From: Altica lythri
Lineage: Eukaryota > Arthropoda > Insecta > Coleoptera > Chrysomelidae
Reading direction: 5' to 3'
Assembly (NCBI GenBank): GCA_964028335.1
Contig: OZ034802.1
Coordinates: 72,700,967 to 72,764,966 of the forward strand
Length of the DNA stretch: 64,000 nt
Position 1 is the first letter of the stretch. The number at the start of each line of letters is the position of its first letter. This document shows positions 10,891-23,308 of this stretch, piece by piece. A model generated the notes under the pieces. The model made no database searches, was not told where the DNA came from, and saw only the letters and a program-made list of their open reading frames with translations. A program made the translations under genes and the position numbers.

Positions 10891-11576
10891 CAATGAGACT
10901 GAAAATTTTAATTTTACATTAAAAATAATATATACATATACATATCATATAAATATGCCAATGGGCAATAAAAAGGGATTTATCATTGAAAAATACAGTC
11001 AAAGAAATTCTTACGAACTTTTTGAGGAATTTTGTTAAAAAATAACAAATCCTTAAATTCAGTACACAAATGAATATTTTACACAAATTAAGAATATCTT
11101 ACGCACAAATATACATCCAACGAATTTTAAAATTATAAATAAAAAGAAGAAGAGTAAGGTTTGATATTACCACTAGATGGCGTTATATGGTACGAATCTG
11201 TCAATATAGCAGAGGATCAAATATTGACTGCTAACGTGAGCTGTTAACTTCTTTATTGTAACAATTTATTAAATCGCTAGGCTAATTCTTTTTTCTTTCT
11301 CACCAATTGCATATTTTCTGTATTTAGCGGGTTAGAGCTAAGAGAACGAATTCAATGTAGCCGATTAGATAATTCGAGACCATAGAAAAAGAAGAATTGT
11401 TATTTTACTTATGAGTATATTGGTATTATAAATAAAGTAGATAAGACATACAGCTGCCTGTAGAAATAGAAAGAAGATCGCAGTAACATATCTGTCTCCC
11501 TCTACCGACGATATTAACATAGTTTTAGACACGGTTTTAGAAATTAGCTTTTGTTGTCTTGTAAACTAATCGAGCA
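10891..11576. other. 3' flank of the 7719-10890 gene, intergenic
   Basis: It contains the AATAAA of the upstream gene and otherwise no recognisable gene or repeat. Confidence 0.4.
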
Positions 11577-11577
11577 A

Positions 11578-11735
11578 CCACAGAATAGTATATTGTGTAT
11601 CTAGTAGGAAAAGCGATACATTCCCGGACGACAATGTAAATTGTTGGCCGAGGCGTCTAACCGAGGCCAACAAACATTGAGAGTCCGGGAAGTTGCTTTC
11701 CCTACGAGGTACACATACTATTTTTTCTGAAATCG
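11578..11735. mobile_element. Foldback element with CGAG-rich core, related type
   Basis: Three nested stems are visible: aatagtatattgtgta with tacacatactatt, ttcccggac with gtccgggaa, and attgttggcc with ggccaacaa. The core is ggccgaggcgtctaaccgag followed by gcc. The flank aatagtatatt matches the flanks of the copies at 9109 and 12093, but the stem sequence is different. Confidence 0.65.
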
Positions 11736-12092
11736 CATTAAATATAATCGTAAATAAGGAAAGTCTTATGAATGCATAACTGTTTTTAATATCATCTTAT
11801 TTTCTATGAAACCGTTTCGTTGACATTGTTTATCATTGTTGATTAGTGTCACAAAACTGTCAGTTCGGATAGTTAAATATTGCTTAAAATATTTTAAATT
11901 ATATTTAAAATGGACAGTGACGATGATGTCCAGAGGTGCAAAACGCCTCCAGAGTTACTAAAACACTACTACTAATGTGGTTTTAAATTTATTGCCAAAT
12001 AAAATCAAGACGCTAAATATGAATTTGCTTATATACGTTTTATGGATCATTCCCGTACACTGGTACGGAAAAAATATTCCCGTACACAGGTA

Positions 12093-12350
12093 CAGAATAG
12101 TATATTCTGTAACAAGGTTAGAATGAAAATTCGATACGAGTGGAGAATTCCGAACGCGAGCGTAGCGAGCGAGAGGAACCACGAGTAATCGAATTTTCAT
12201 TCTAACCGTGTAACAGACTGCATTTTCTTCACGACCATATAATAATTCTGTTTATTTAAATTGGAATATGTAGCAAAACAATTACAACGTCGCACTGACA
12301 AACTGAGTGACAGTTTTGAAATTCGCAGGGCAATCTATGTTTTTTGTTGA
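12093..12350. mobile_element. Foldback element with CGAG-rich core, copy 2
   Basis: It is nearly identical to 9109-9350: acagaatagtatattctgt, arms ttagaatgaaaattcgat/atcgaattttcattctaa, core gcgagcgtagcgagcga, then about 110 bp of shared tail ending at ggcaatctatg. The near identity and 3 kb spacing suggest a recent duplication or transposition. Confidence 0.75.
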
Positions 12351-13032
12351 GCAATTACAGAATGTTATTCCGTCACTAGTTATAGAATGGAAATACATGC
12401 AAAACACATAAGAAGCAAGTGTTTCAGAATGAATATTCATTCTCAAGAGTTGGAATTAACACTTTCTATTATTAAAAATGAAGTCAGAATTATTACATTC
12501 ATTAATGGTCGTGGAGAAAAAATATTCCCATACAGTTGGTTGCCCAGTAACGGACTAAAATACAAGAATAGTGTATTTTGCGGCTCGAATTTGATCCGAG
12601 AAACTAGACATTTCCAAGCGATTTCAGAAAAATTAAATTATAACAGACGGTCAATAAGTTCTGCAAGGGTAACACGATCTTTTTTCTCTTTCCAACCGTG
12701 AAGCTTGGCTCTCCTACTCTATTTGTTAATAATATTCCTCTCAGATCAACTTATCCGGTAGAGTACCATATGATTAGAAAATTCAGCAGAAAAAGTGTCC
12801 GCTAATAAACAGCAAATAACAGTTCAAAATTCGATTGAAATGGCGCTAATATCAAGTAAGAGTATAAATAATTATAGAGAACGTAACGTAACGTACGTAC
12901 CTAAATATAACCTTAAAAGTTATTGTGAGATTACATTGATTATCAAATCCTCCAATTTTAAAGCAAACGTGTTTCATTTTGTATATATCCACTTCTTCTT
13001 ATTCTTTAATAGGGCTTCATTTAAAAATTACC
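12351..13032. other. Intergenic stretch
   Basis: A 104-codon ORF runs from 12387 to 12701 but shows no recognisable domain or coding texture. A phrase near 12572 (agaatagtgtattttgcgg) resembles the flank of the foldback family. Confidence 0.3.
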
Positions 13033-13306
13033 CTCTTGCTAAAGTGGCGCTACCTTAATTTGTTCACTTCCAATGGACACTATTTAATACATTCAGATGG
13101 TTCTCCTTTCTTCTACCTTCTATAGATCATCCACTTTCTAGTATATTTTTGGTTATCTTTATTTTCTTTTCTTATCTCTTGTTACTCACCACTTACGATT
13201 GGTTTTTTATATGGAGGGTAGAAGTAAGGAGGACCATCTCAGTGTATTAAAAAGTGTCCGTTGAAATTGGGCAAATTAAGGTGGCGCTATAGTAGCAAGC
13301 GGAAGA
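13033..13306. mobile_element. MITE with ~90 bp inverted arms
   Basis: Left arm 13033-13127 (cttgctaaagtggcgctacc, then ttcacttccaatggacac, cagatggttctcctttcttc) pairs with right arm 13210-13306 (ggtagaagtaaggaggacca, agtgtccgttgaaattgg, aaggtggcgctatagtag). The loop is T-rich. A partial arm recurs at 13620-13658 (agatggtcctccttacttct). No ORF is present, so it would be mobilised in trans. Confidence 0.7.
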
Positions 13307-14719
13307 ATTTTAAAACGAGCGCCACAAACTATTAGAGTAGGATACTAGATTAAAAAAGGAAAGAAGAATTTCCGCTTTGTTACAGCGCAATTTTTAAAAT
13401 TATTATAATATATAAACAAACATGAGCATGGAACAAAATTATACAGTGTTTGCAATATATTTGTAAATAGCAGGAGTTTCATAGGTTATAGGTTATTGTT
13501 TCAACTCAGCACACTTCACTCTGTTTATAACTAAGTTCATATCATACCCACTTCCTACACGCTATTTCCGATCAATAATTTGCTGTTTACAGCTGGACAC
13601 CTTTTCAACTAATCGCCCATAAGAGATGGTCCTCCTTACTTCTACCCTCCATAGTTTTTTAGACATATTTTATAGCCATTTTACCGGTTTTTGTCAGTTT
13701 TCTCTGTGATCACCAATTAGCTGGTTTCTTCTTAGTGATGTGTATCTTCTTTCTTTTTTCGCCATCTACTAGTCATCACTGTGTCACAGACCTTTTTGAC
13801 GTTTGTTTTGCTTTCACTCCAGTAAGTATAGCCTTTTTGGACTTCTCTTTTTATGACTCTTTATTTGTCTTTAGTTTGTTTCCTCTAAAATAATCAGTTG
13901 AATTTATATAAGTTTAACATTGTAATATTGTAAAGTTGGTAACACTGACAAATGACGTTGATAGAGAAAGATTCGTAACATGCACGATATAAAATAAATG
14001 TAGTTAATTGTGGACGAAAAGTAAGAGACCATGAAAAAATAAGTTGATAGCTTTCCTTTGCCATGATTCGAACCATATAACGATCCTAGCGCCACCAGTT
14101 TTATATCAACTTTTTTCGATTTATATTTGGCCAACCATTCAATTCCTCTTTACATTTTTCACAATTACCATCAACAATTTTATCTTGAATAAGTTGGTCA
14201 AACTTCACGATAGCGCTCGTATTTACACTTGTTATCAAAATTCACGAAAATGTTTGATCGCAAGAAGGTTTATCAAATTTATATTTTACCTAACAATTTT
14301 TATGGTTATGTTAACCGTAAAGTTTACTGTAAGTAACATTGTGTTAAATACTCTAACATTAAAAAATGAAAAATAAAAAGAGGAAAATTGCCCTTATTGC
14401 TATAATTATAGCTGCTATTGCTTCGTTAGTAGTATCAGAAAAAAAAACATTGAAGTTGGAGGTTTAGACTTTTTTGTGGTCTGTTGTTAAGTTTGGCACC
14501 CCTGAATTCACGATAAAATTTGATGAAAATTAGAAGAAGTGCTAATTTGAAAAGTTGGATATGAATAGAGACCTTGAATTTATTCGTGAACTTCTTCACG
14601 ATAAAATTGTAGATGTAATCCGGGTAATATTTGGCTAATTCGTAGTTTACTATGCTGTTGAGTTAACGTTCGTCAATTGTTAAATTATGAGTAAAGTTAT
14701 GATCACGTTGTTAAATAAT
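13307..14719. other. Intergenic stretch with a stray MITE arm
   Basis: Apart from the MITE arm at 13620-13658, I see no supportable gene. A 110-codon ORF at 14044-14376 has a composition typical of AT-rich noise. Confidence 0.35.
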
Positions 14720-15066
14720 AGATGATAAGTTGTCGAAATATAATTAATCACATTTTATAAAAAGAACTTTTTATACTGATTTATAGGTCATATTACTATT
14801 ATATAAAAAAAAACAGAAAAAAAAACTTCTCTCTCGCGTGATCGATCCCATTGCGATAACCCAACAGAACTGTCACAATTAGATGTTTATCCAATTCAGC
14901 TACCATCAACTTATATGAAAACTTTTAAAATGATAATATCTATACACATATTTAATTTAATAACAATTCAGTATAAATTTCAAAATCTATGTATATGTCT
15001 AAATACACTTGAAACATGCATTGTCATCCAGTTCTTAGCTATCCTGAAAATTTCAGAGCTCTATAT
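14720..15066 (-). mobile_element. ~590 bp repeat with tRNA-like module, copy 1 (partial, inverted)
   Basis: It is the reverse complement of parts of 46635-47220 and 54018-54620. It includes the tRNA-like box-A-type stretch (gatggtagctgaattgg on the minus strand), the ggatcgatcacgcgag box-B-like part, and tcaggatagctaagaactgg. A poly(A)-looking run at 14806-14827 is the complement of the T run that follows the module in the other copies. One terminal part is missing. Confidence 0.65.
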
Positions 15067-16369
15067 TTTTTAATCAGGAGGTACAATATAGCTTTACTAT
15101 TAAATGGTCTTTAACAAAGCATTAATTGCGTTGATTTTATGGTTACCAACTTAGTAATAAACACAATTATCAATTTACAACCAGAAACATAATACACAAC
15201 GTAATTAATTAACAATTATCTACATTTTTGTTTAAACATCGTTAAACGTAATATTAATTAATTAATTTGGTTGCTGAAAACACTAATATATATTCTTAAA
15301 TTAGTGAACTGTTTACTATAATTATATTTAGATTATAGTTAATCGTAACTTTAACCATAAATTATATAACCGAAAGTATTGTAGTGATAATTACGGATTG
15401 AATCCATACTTTACTGCTTTAAAAGTTAATCACATCTTAAATAATGATTACCTAAACATATTTTTAAAACAAAGAACAACGTAAAGTATATTTAACAACA
15501 TGATCATTAACTATAACTACGATTTAACCGTGAATTTTATTCTAAAATGTTAATTGTAGTGTTAAATACAATACATTGTTAACGTTAACTACCCAAATTA
15601 TCAATTAACAATTTTCACTTTGTTTTTCAATAAAAATCCCCTTTAAAAAAATCTGGTTTTTATGAAACTAGTTAATAAACACTTTGTACATATCATTGTT
15701 GACTATTATTGTTACTGTTAAGATAAATAGACTAAATTAGTCACAGACTGTCGTTTTTTAAGGCATTGCTCAGATCTTTAGATACGAATTGTATCCATTT
15801 AATGGAGCAATACTATTTATACCTTTATTATTTATTTTTTGACTAAGTAGTCAAAGTGGTGTACTATATAATTTTGTAACTGCTTTTGATGTAGACAAAA
15901 AAATTAATTAACTGAATGTCTATTCTGTATAATCAGTGACAGATTAGCATTTCTATAAAAAAAAAATCGACTTAGATCAGGAGACGTCTTCCTAAAATGT
16001 GAGTTTTTGACATCTTTGAAATGTCTGATTGTTAAATGATGGAAAATAATAAAAAAATTGGATTAACTAGGTACATATATTGTCTAATACGAAAATTTAT
16101 GATATCTTACATCTGGCAACATTGCTTTACTACTATTTTAAAGAGGAGGAGTTTTTAATCCAGATAGTCAGTGGCACAAAATATAAAATATAAAGTGTTA
16201 ATAATTTAGGGGTTACGATGTTAGAAAGTAATATAACAACTACATCGGGAGGCATGCAAGGTGTGCATCTCTCTTACCTTCGTTGTTATCTTTATTATTT
16301 TTTTCTTACTACTACAGCGTCTTTCCATATTTTTATCAGGAATAGGATACTTCAGGGTTTCCGGGTCGG
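15067..16369. other. AT-rich intergenic stretch with gttaa/ttaac runs
   Basis: Between 15110 and 15610 the sequence is unusually rich in gttaa and ttaac words on both strands, which may be a decayed foldback. No gene or exact repeat boundary can be given. Confidence 0.3.
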
Positions 16370-16860
16370 TTATCTATTTATCCGTGCACCCTAGAGTACA
16401 CCCTCCTCCTGATATCTTTTCTCTTCCATATCTTTAGCAGTCATGATCTTCGTCGCAAAGGTACTCTAACTGCTTTCCATGCTGTTTTAGTAGCAATTAT
16501 CTTTCCTATGTCAGTTTCCGCGTCCATAACACCAATCTTGGCTTCCGCTTCCGACCTTTCTCTGTGCCTTTTCTGGAATACGAAGAGGGTGTGCTCCTCT
16601 GTGTCGTGTTGTCCGGAATACATGCATAGTTCGTCTCTAGCGTTTCCCTATACGTTGCCTATAGTGCCGAAACGAACCATGTCCAATCAGAAGTTGGCTA
16701 AGGAAGTAGTTTACCTTCCTATGTTGACAGGTAGTAATATCTTTAATCAGTCTTCTCGTCCACACACCTTTTGTATCGATATCCTACCTTTGCAGACAAG
16801 GTCGATTGGGATTACACCTGCGATAACATGTGCTAAAGCTGTAGAGATCGTTCATTAGCC
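16370..16860 (-). pseudogene. Non-LTR retrotransposon, region between RNase H and ORF end
   Basis: The minus strand reads ALAHVIAGVIPIDLVCKGRI, then CMYSGQHDTEEHTLFVF and EAKIGVMDAETDIGKIIATK. These match the order seen at the C-terminus of R1/LOA-type insect LINE ORF2 proteins ('VIAGVIPIDLL', then C...DTEEHTLF.C...W). Frame breaks separate the parts. It is truncated and inactive. Confidence 0.6.
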
Positions 16861-17700
16861 AGATGTGATACTCAGCCACTTTTTTCGTTGGAGGCACTCT
16901 AATGTAATTTTGTATTTTTGGAAAGTCCACAGGATCTAGGCTCTTAATAAATTCTGTCATCCACTTAGAGCGTAGACCTGTGTAATATATTTATGTAACA
17001 GAATCTACATGTTCTATTGTCCCCTTTGTCCATTGTACAGAGATGGTACCTCAGAAGACAGTGTCCTGTAAGAATTCCCGCGATTATTCTGAGTTGAGGT
17101 CTCTGAAGCTTTAAAAGTAATTTAAAGTACCACAGTAAAGGCTATGCAAACCTTTTTGTTTCTTTGGCCTAACGTGTTTATTTAATAGGGGTCGTTTCTT
17201 ACTCACCATTTTAACTCAAATCAATATTTTCAATGTGAATTACTCAAATATTTCACAAAGATATAAACTGAGGTCAACTTCTGCTCTTACTCCTGCTCCT
17301 GCTTCTTCTTTGGCGAGACTATCAGCAATCTGGTTTCCGGCAATCCCTTTATGACTGGTAACCACACAAAAGTTACTTTTTTGTGTTTAGCCAGTTGCTT
17401 AAAAGACTGCTTGCAGTTCCAAACTGGACTCGAATGTGGTAGGATTTAGAGCCTTTAAAGCAGTTTGCTATCGGAGCCAATAAATATTCTGGCTCAATTG
17501 AGGCTAAAGCACTCTTGAGCACAGAAATCTGTAGCTAATGGCTCCCTTTGGGGGATCGTAGCAGTATTTTCCAGGGCTATTAAAAGACTAGCATTACGAC
17601 CTGTAGCTCATATACCTGGTGTTTTAGACCATCAGTGTAATAAGTAAGGCTTCTTTTGTAAGTTGAGCGATTTCGTTTTATTAACATTTAATGTGAGTTC
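16861..17700 (-). pseudogene. Non-LTR retrotransposon RNase H fragment (third family)
   Basis: The minus strand gives YTDGLK-like residues near 17600-17640, KGIAGNQIADSLAKE near 17290-17345 (the His/Asp part of RNase H), LRIIAGILTGHC near 17070-17100 and CRFC near 17000. Order and spacing fit a LINE RNase H plus tail. Stops and frameshifts are frequent. The same family recurs at 19080-19480. Confidence 0.6.
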
Positions 17701-18763
17701 GAAATTCGGTTTGGAGACATAATCTTTATGAATTGGGTTGCTCTAACCCTTAAAATCCCAATGTTCTGTAAAATCGCCGCGTTTTAGAGACTTAGTTCTT
17801 ATAAACCAATAGGAATTTTCTAGAGCAATAAACGCAAGTGGGGAACGTTTAGAGAAACGTCCAATGTCGCACTAGGACACGATATCTTTTCGTTAGTGAT
17901 CTTTTTACAAGCGATTCTTTGTAGCTTTAGCAACTCTATTATTGCCTTTTGTTGCGTTATTTTTTTATACCAAACCAGCGCATCATAGGTGATTAGAGGT
18001 CTGTGGCCTCTTGATTTGACACAGAACTAATGTCTCTTGTCAGTTTTTAACATTTTTTTTGGCAGATACCTTTAAGAATAAATGTTAAACATCATTTAAC
18101 ACATAGGTATCTAGTTAATTAAACTCCTCCTCAATGATTTATTTGAAATACTTAATGATATTTAGTTTTTGTAAAATTTTAATATTTACCATCTGTTGAA
18201 AAGTAAATAAGCAGCGTTGCCAGTTTTATATATTTTTCTTTAACAAACAGACAGTTCTTCCTCCACTTAATGTAAAACCAGAGCAGATTTTTAATCGATG
18301 CTTTATATATTAAAAAAATGTCAAGGCTTACGTGTGTAACTAATACATATCACTTTTAGCTTTAAATTAAGTAAAATTATAAATCGTGATTGATTTAATC
18401 ATGTTAAACATAGAAAAATTGTTAGTTTGTAATATTTTCAATGTTGATTTAGAGTTTATATAAACAATTACTATTTGTTAGAGATATAATTTTTCATAAA
18501 CAAGTTGAAGTATTAAAGAAACTAAAATGGATTAATAATTTAAAAATATTACCTAACCAGAGACTTTAAGAAACGAAAAATAAAAAACTGAAAATCGGTT
18601 TTGAAATCTGGGGTTCCACTTATTTAATTTAATTAAATAATATTTTTTCCATTAAATTGAAACTATTTTTTCCTTTAAATTACATTCGAGTGTTTTAATC
18701 ATTTTTCTGCTAATTTTCCCTGATAAGATCAATTGTAAGTTTTTTTTGTGATAATTGTCCCGT
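17701..18763. other. Intergenic, possibly more LINE debris to ~18030
   Basis: Up to about 18030 the GC content stays raised as in the adjacent LINE fragment, but I cannot read a domain. Beyond that it is AT-rich. A short acceptor-plus-ORF at 18251 (TVLPPLNVKPEQIFNRC) was noted but not accepted as an exon. Confidence 0.3.
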
Positions 18764-19552
18764 CAGTGGTGGATGAACTCATTTGCCCCCAGTAGGCAAT
18801 TAAAATTTTGCCACCCCTCTAATTCAATAGGTACCTTAGTTCACAATTAATTTAATATTTTTATCTTTTTAATGAATACTACACAGGAGATCATTTTTTG
18901 AAAAATTAGCTTAGAAAAACTTAGTTGGAGCAGATTGTATATTGGAAAATGTGGATTGTAAGTGGGATCGATTGGCTCAGGTGAACTTACTTATGAGACA
19001 TTGAAGATCTATTATCCACTTAGTTTGTAAACTGATCAGGCTCTAAGAAGACCTGACCCATGGCAAACTATTACTGTGTGGGTGACAGATAAAATCTTCA
19101 GCTATTTCATCCCCATTCTCTCTCACAGAATCTGTATATTACACTGTCCACTTTACGCATTTTACAGTGTCCTCTACAAATTCCTGCGATTACTCGGATA
19201 TCAGGTTTCTGGAGCTCTGAGAGTAATTAAAAGTAGTGCTCTTTCTGGTGTTTGTAGAAGTGTTTCTCAAGACTATTGAGAACATTAGGACCTATAATCC
19301 CTTTAACTACTCCTTCTGGTGTTTTAGGCCATCAACATAATAAGTAATGGCTTTTTTGGAGACATAGTGTCTGTAGGCATCTTCATGGATTGAGTTGCTC
19401 CTACCTTTACAATTCTATTATGTCCTGTACTATCACCGAGTTTTAGAAACTTACTCGTTCTTACCTTATAGACACTTCTTTTAGCAAACCCCCACCAAAT
19501 TTGGCCCACCCTAAGCTCCAGCCCACTTAGCCTGCTGGTAAAACCGCCACTG
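18764..19552. mobile_element. Putative DNA transposon with CAGTGG termini
   Basis: The left end cagtggtggatgaactc and the right end accgccactg form a short inverted pair, with G/C-rich subterminal sequence on both sides (gcccccagtaggca; gcccacttagcctgctgg). Termini of the CAGTGGCGG kind are common in insect DNA transposons. The interior is occupied by a LINE fragment. No transposase is readable and a target duplication is not evident. Confidence 0.35.
19080..19480 (-). pseudogene. Non-LTR RNase H/tail fragment
   Basis: The minus strand reads AITYYVDGLKTPEGV near 19310-19355 (RNase H start), IRVIAGICRGHCKMRKVDS near 19145-19205, and a cysteine-rich tail with ENGDEIAEDFICH near 19085. It matches 16861-17700 in motif order but lacks the central part of RNase H. 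It lies inside the putative DNA transposon 18764-19552. Confidence 0.55.
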
Positions 19553-20489
19553 TCTCTTATATTTTATTTATCATGTCCTCTGAATTACACTATAGTTTAA
19601 TTATTTTTTAATAATTTATACTAATTGGAACAATTTTTATGATAATGTGTTCTAATAACCTAGAATATTTAATAATTGATAATTACCCCTAATTAGCTCA
19701 AAGATAAGTAATTTTTTTTTTAATTTTTCTTTCAATTTAGCTCGAGTGTTGAGTGATTCTCTGATAATAATTTTCCTCCATAACTTAAAGTGTAACACGC
19801 GAACAGGTTCTTCTAAATAGAGTATAAGTAATTGGTTTAAAATTTCTCATGATAACTTCGAGTGCAAGTAAATTTTCTGATAATTTCTTCTAAACTAATC
19901 TCCAGTATTAAATGTTTTTTTTTTATTTATATCTCTAACAAATGGTATAAATAGTTATTACGTTTAAATGTTAAAATATCACTTTTCAAGTGATTGAATA
20001 GTCAGTTTGCACTGTGTGTTTGTAAAAAATATTTTGTTAACAATAAATATTATTTCACGGATTTGTGTTTAGAGGAATATTGTTATTTTCAAAAATATTT
20101 CTATCGAAAAAATGTTAACTCTGTTCTAGAAAATTGCAAAAATTAATAAAATTTTAAGAATCTTGCAGTTAAAAATTGTAATCTGTTTTTGATGTTGATT
20201 TTAATTTTCTTATAGCCTTTTACTGTTTTTCTATAACTACGCGAGATATAAATAAAACATCTTGAGAATACCCAACTTCAACAGGAAATATTTTCTTATT
20301 AGATCTGAATTGTGTATAAAACCAGAATGCAAATATCAAAAAATACTTTTGCAAATTATGATGAATCACAATATCATAGATGAGTAATAGTCTTGAAAAA
20401 TAAATAAAATATATTAAATTGTATATTTAAAATGTCATTGCTTATGCTTAAAAAATTGTTTGTCAAAGAAATCATATAAAAATTAATGA
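19553..20489. other. AT-rich intergenic stretch, nothing seen
   Basis: No exon, RNA gene or bounded repeat could be supported. Confidence 0.35.
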
Positions 20490-21109
20490 ATTAATATATG
20501 TCTGTCAATTATTGTATATGTCAATGTTTGATACGTCATTTTCCGATTAAACTGACAGATGACAGAATATACAATAATAAACATTAATGAAAAGCAAGAA
20601 ATCCATAGACAAATTATCTCTGAAGAAATCAGTATTAGCATAATCTGTATGTCTGTGTGTCAATATAATGACAGATGACATGTTTCGTATTATGGAAAGA
20701 TCATGATAACAGGCAAACAATGAATAAGAACTACAGTTTAATAATTCAAGTATGTAGGTTTTTCCATAATTTGTTTACTTCAGTCCATATCGGAATTTAA
20801 TGTTATATTTGTCATACTACGATAATCATCTGTCAACTATAATGACAGATAGTGTAATACAAAGGTGTATCGATAAAACAGGATAAAATGTTAAAGAATG
20901 AACATAACTATATTTCTGATTATTTCCTTCGATTCAAATAAACCAATAAAACGTCATAATTTTTTGAAATTGGACCAATCAGAATCAAATATCAGCGACT
21001 ATTGCACTAGAACAATATCAGCCACTATTTCTCTAGAAAAATAGTCACGTCAAATATAAATGTCAAATATTTGTCAGTTTAGCAGTGGCTCAGGAAATAA
21101 TCTTCCTAA

Positions 21110-21292
21110 ATATAACACGACCTTAATTAATAGTCTGCTATTTTTGTTGTTGCTAAATTTCTCGAGAATTCTATAGATCGAGGGCTTTAATCTTTGATTA
21201 TTACCTAATGTCAAATTATGTCTCAACAAATTGATACTAAAAAATTCTCGAAATCTGGATGCCACAAAAATAGCCGACTATAATCAAGGTCT
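21110..21292. mobile_element. MITE, ~185 bp, inverted arms
   Basis: acgaccttaattaatagtct and gctatttttgttg at the left pair with the reverse of gccacaaaaatagccgacta and taatcaaggtc at the right; the inner arms ctcgagaatt/aaattctcga also pair. There is no coding sequence. Confidence 0.6.
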
Positions 21293-21879
21293 TTTTATAT
21301 TACCCTTGATTATTCCTTACTTTTTTAATTGTCATCAGTCGGTTCTGATAACAAATGAATCTGTCTACAAAAGTAGAAAGAAGATGAAATTCAACAAGAA
21401 GTAACACGACACAAATAGATACAAAAGAAGCAAAAAATAAATATTCGGTAAACACGCACATAAAGCAGCAGAAAAAAGAAAAAACGGGTGTGGCAATCAT
21501 CGGAACTGCCGGTAGAAGTTTTACTTCTATGCACGATTTAGAAATTTGTATGGGAGCCTTTTTAATAGAAAAAGATCGAAGAAAGAGAGTGATATAAAAA
21601 CTAGCATTAGATAGCGAAACTTCAAAAAGAAGTCACGTAAGTAGCGTATTTGTTCACCATTTGCGAAGTCATAAAAAGTTTAAGTCGAAAATTCCCGAAG
21701 AAGTAACCTATACGCATATATAATGCGATGAATGAAAGAATAATAATTTTGTGGAAACATTGAAAAAATATTTATAATATTATTATAATATTTCCCAAAA
21801 ATTTAACTGAAATACATTTCTAAAAAATTCTGTTTATGTAGCCAACAACCTCAAAAGCGTAAAGCAGAATATAATATAA

Positions 21880-22290
21880 CCTATACTGCAAACATGTAAT
21901 GGTACTATAGACTACAGTACAATACCTACTCATTACTGAATTTTATTAATACTATTAATATAACATACTAAACTTAATATGTATACTTACGTGACAGAGT
22001 AATAAAATAATCTGTCAAACATAATGTGATACGTCACTATGATACTAAAACATTAGCTCAGACTGTTTTTTGTATATCTATTCCTTTTCAATGTACTGAA
22101 TGTTTAAATGGTATTCAAAGGACTAATAACATGTGTTAATATTTCATATTTGTTTTTACCGACCAATGTACCTATATGTCTTTCTGTCTCTCTCACTCAC
22201 GCCATTACATAAGTAATGATTTTGTCTGTTTAATCCGATACAAATTTCCACCGCCGGACGCACGAATAGAAGTTTAACTTTAATAACAAA
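21880..22290. repeat. Dispersed repeat, inverted partner of 1900-2260
   Basis: Read on the minus strand it follows 1950-2250: a gaagttaaacttctattcgt start, ttacttatgtaatggcgtga, the gagagag run, aaaaaacagtctgagctaat, tcacgtaagtatacatatta, and aatgagtaggtattgtactg. This copy has an extra ~60 bp around 22100. Confidence 0.6.
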
Positions 22291-22460
22291 AACAGGAAAT
22301 GACAGAAAAGCAATAATTTAACTATATGTACATTTTTCTTGCTAATCGTTACTGTTATTTTTAATCTGTCATCAGTCAGTGGTCATATCTGTCAATAAAT
22401 AATATGATATCTGTCAATTAACAAATGTTATCTGTCAAATATAATGACAAATATTGTTAA

Positions 22461-23171
22461 AGTGAACAGTTTTATTTAATAACACAAATAATGAAATGTT
22501 TTGGTAAAAAAACAATTCAAATCTAAAAAGAGTTTCTAATAAAAATAATTATATGTTGTAGAATGATAAACATGTCTAGTAGATAAAAAAATGTACACTA
22601 GACCATTTAGCACTGTCATTAAATATACATAAATCTAGTAGTAGTTTAACCTGAGCTTAAACTTAAACTTGAGATTAGTATTATATACTACGGCAAAGAA
22701 AAAAATAATAGCTTTTAGCACCCTAGTCACAATCCGCCCTTTAAGATTTGTAAATACATTCAATTTTGTTTGTTTATATTGACATTGCCCAATGAGTCAG
22801 TGATACTATTTTAAGTTTATAGTTTAATTTTGGTAATAAAATGTTGAAAAAATTGTTTGTTTTTTTCCTTTTTACCACAAAAAAATGATTATCTGGAATT
22901 TAATTTTAAAATTATTTTAATAACAATATTTAAATTTAATCAAATTGCATATTACATGCAAACCTATTATTTTGTATTCAATTTTTACTGTAATACACAG
23001 TTCAAAGGTTTAAGATATTTTTAGTTTTGTATTATGTGGATTTTTTACAATAACTTACAATGCTACTGATTTATCTGTCAACTGTCTAACCCTAATCACA
23101 GATGACATTTATTAAATGAAAAAGTCTACAAAAAACAGACCAAAAAATATGAAGGCTCAACGAATAAGTAG
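22461..23171. other. AT-rich intergenic stretch
   Basis: No supportable gene or repeat boundary is present. Confidence 0.35.
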
Positions 23172-23308
23172 TTATTTGTGACACAAGGACGGAAAATGAC
23201 ATTTTGCAAGAGCGAGTAAAGTTGTGTAGCCGAGGTGCGTAGCACCGAGGCGAAACAATACGAGCACTTGCAAAATATTTTCCGGACGTGTAACACACAC
23301 TATTTTTT
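23172..23308. mobile_element. Foldback element with CGAG-rich core, third type
   Basis: The arms gtgacacaaggacggaaaat and attttccggacgtgtaacac pair, followed by attttgcaag/cttgcaaaat and agcgagtaaagttgt with its loose complement. The core is gccgaggtgcgtagcaccga followed by ggc. The terminal cactattttttgg resembles the actattttttctg end of the 11578 element. Confidence 0.65.

Larger units (their letters stand above)
20490..22460. repeat. Cluster of short TGTCA/TGACA inverted motifs
   Basis: The words atctgtcaa and atgacagat recur many times, often as small palindromes separated by a few bases (for example tgtcaatataatgacagat at 20658, atctgtcaactataatgaca at 20828, and tctgtcaaatataatgacaa at 22432). 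The same words appear in the minisatellite at 39899-40010 and near 41010. Their density suggests serial insertion of very short elements or a decayed tandem array. Confidence 0.4.

Noticed and set aside
12387..12701. 104-codon + ORF
   Set aside because: No recognisable domain, no conserved copy, and part of it resembles the foldback-family flank.
14044..14376. 110-codon + ORF with hydrophobic stretches
   Set aside because: Composition matches AT-rich noise, no splice or domain signal, and competing ORFs lie on the other strand.
18251..18312. Acceptor-like site followed by TVLPPLNVKPEQIFNRC and a stop, possible terminal exon
   Set aside because: Only about 20 residues, no partner exon upstream with matching phase, and it lies among LINE debris.
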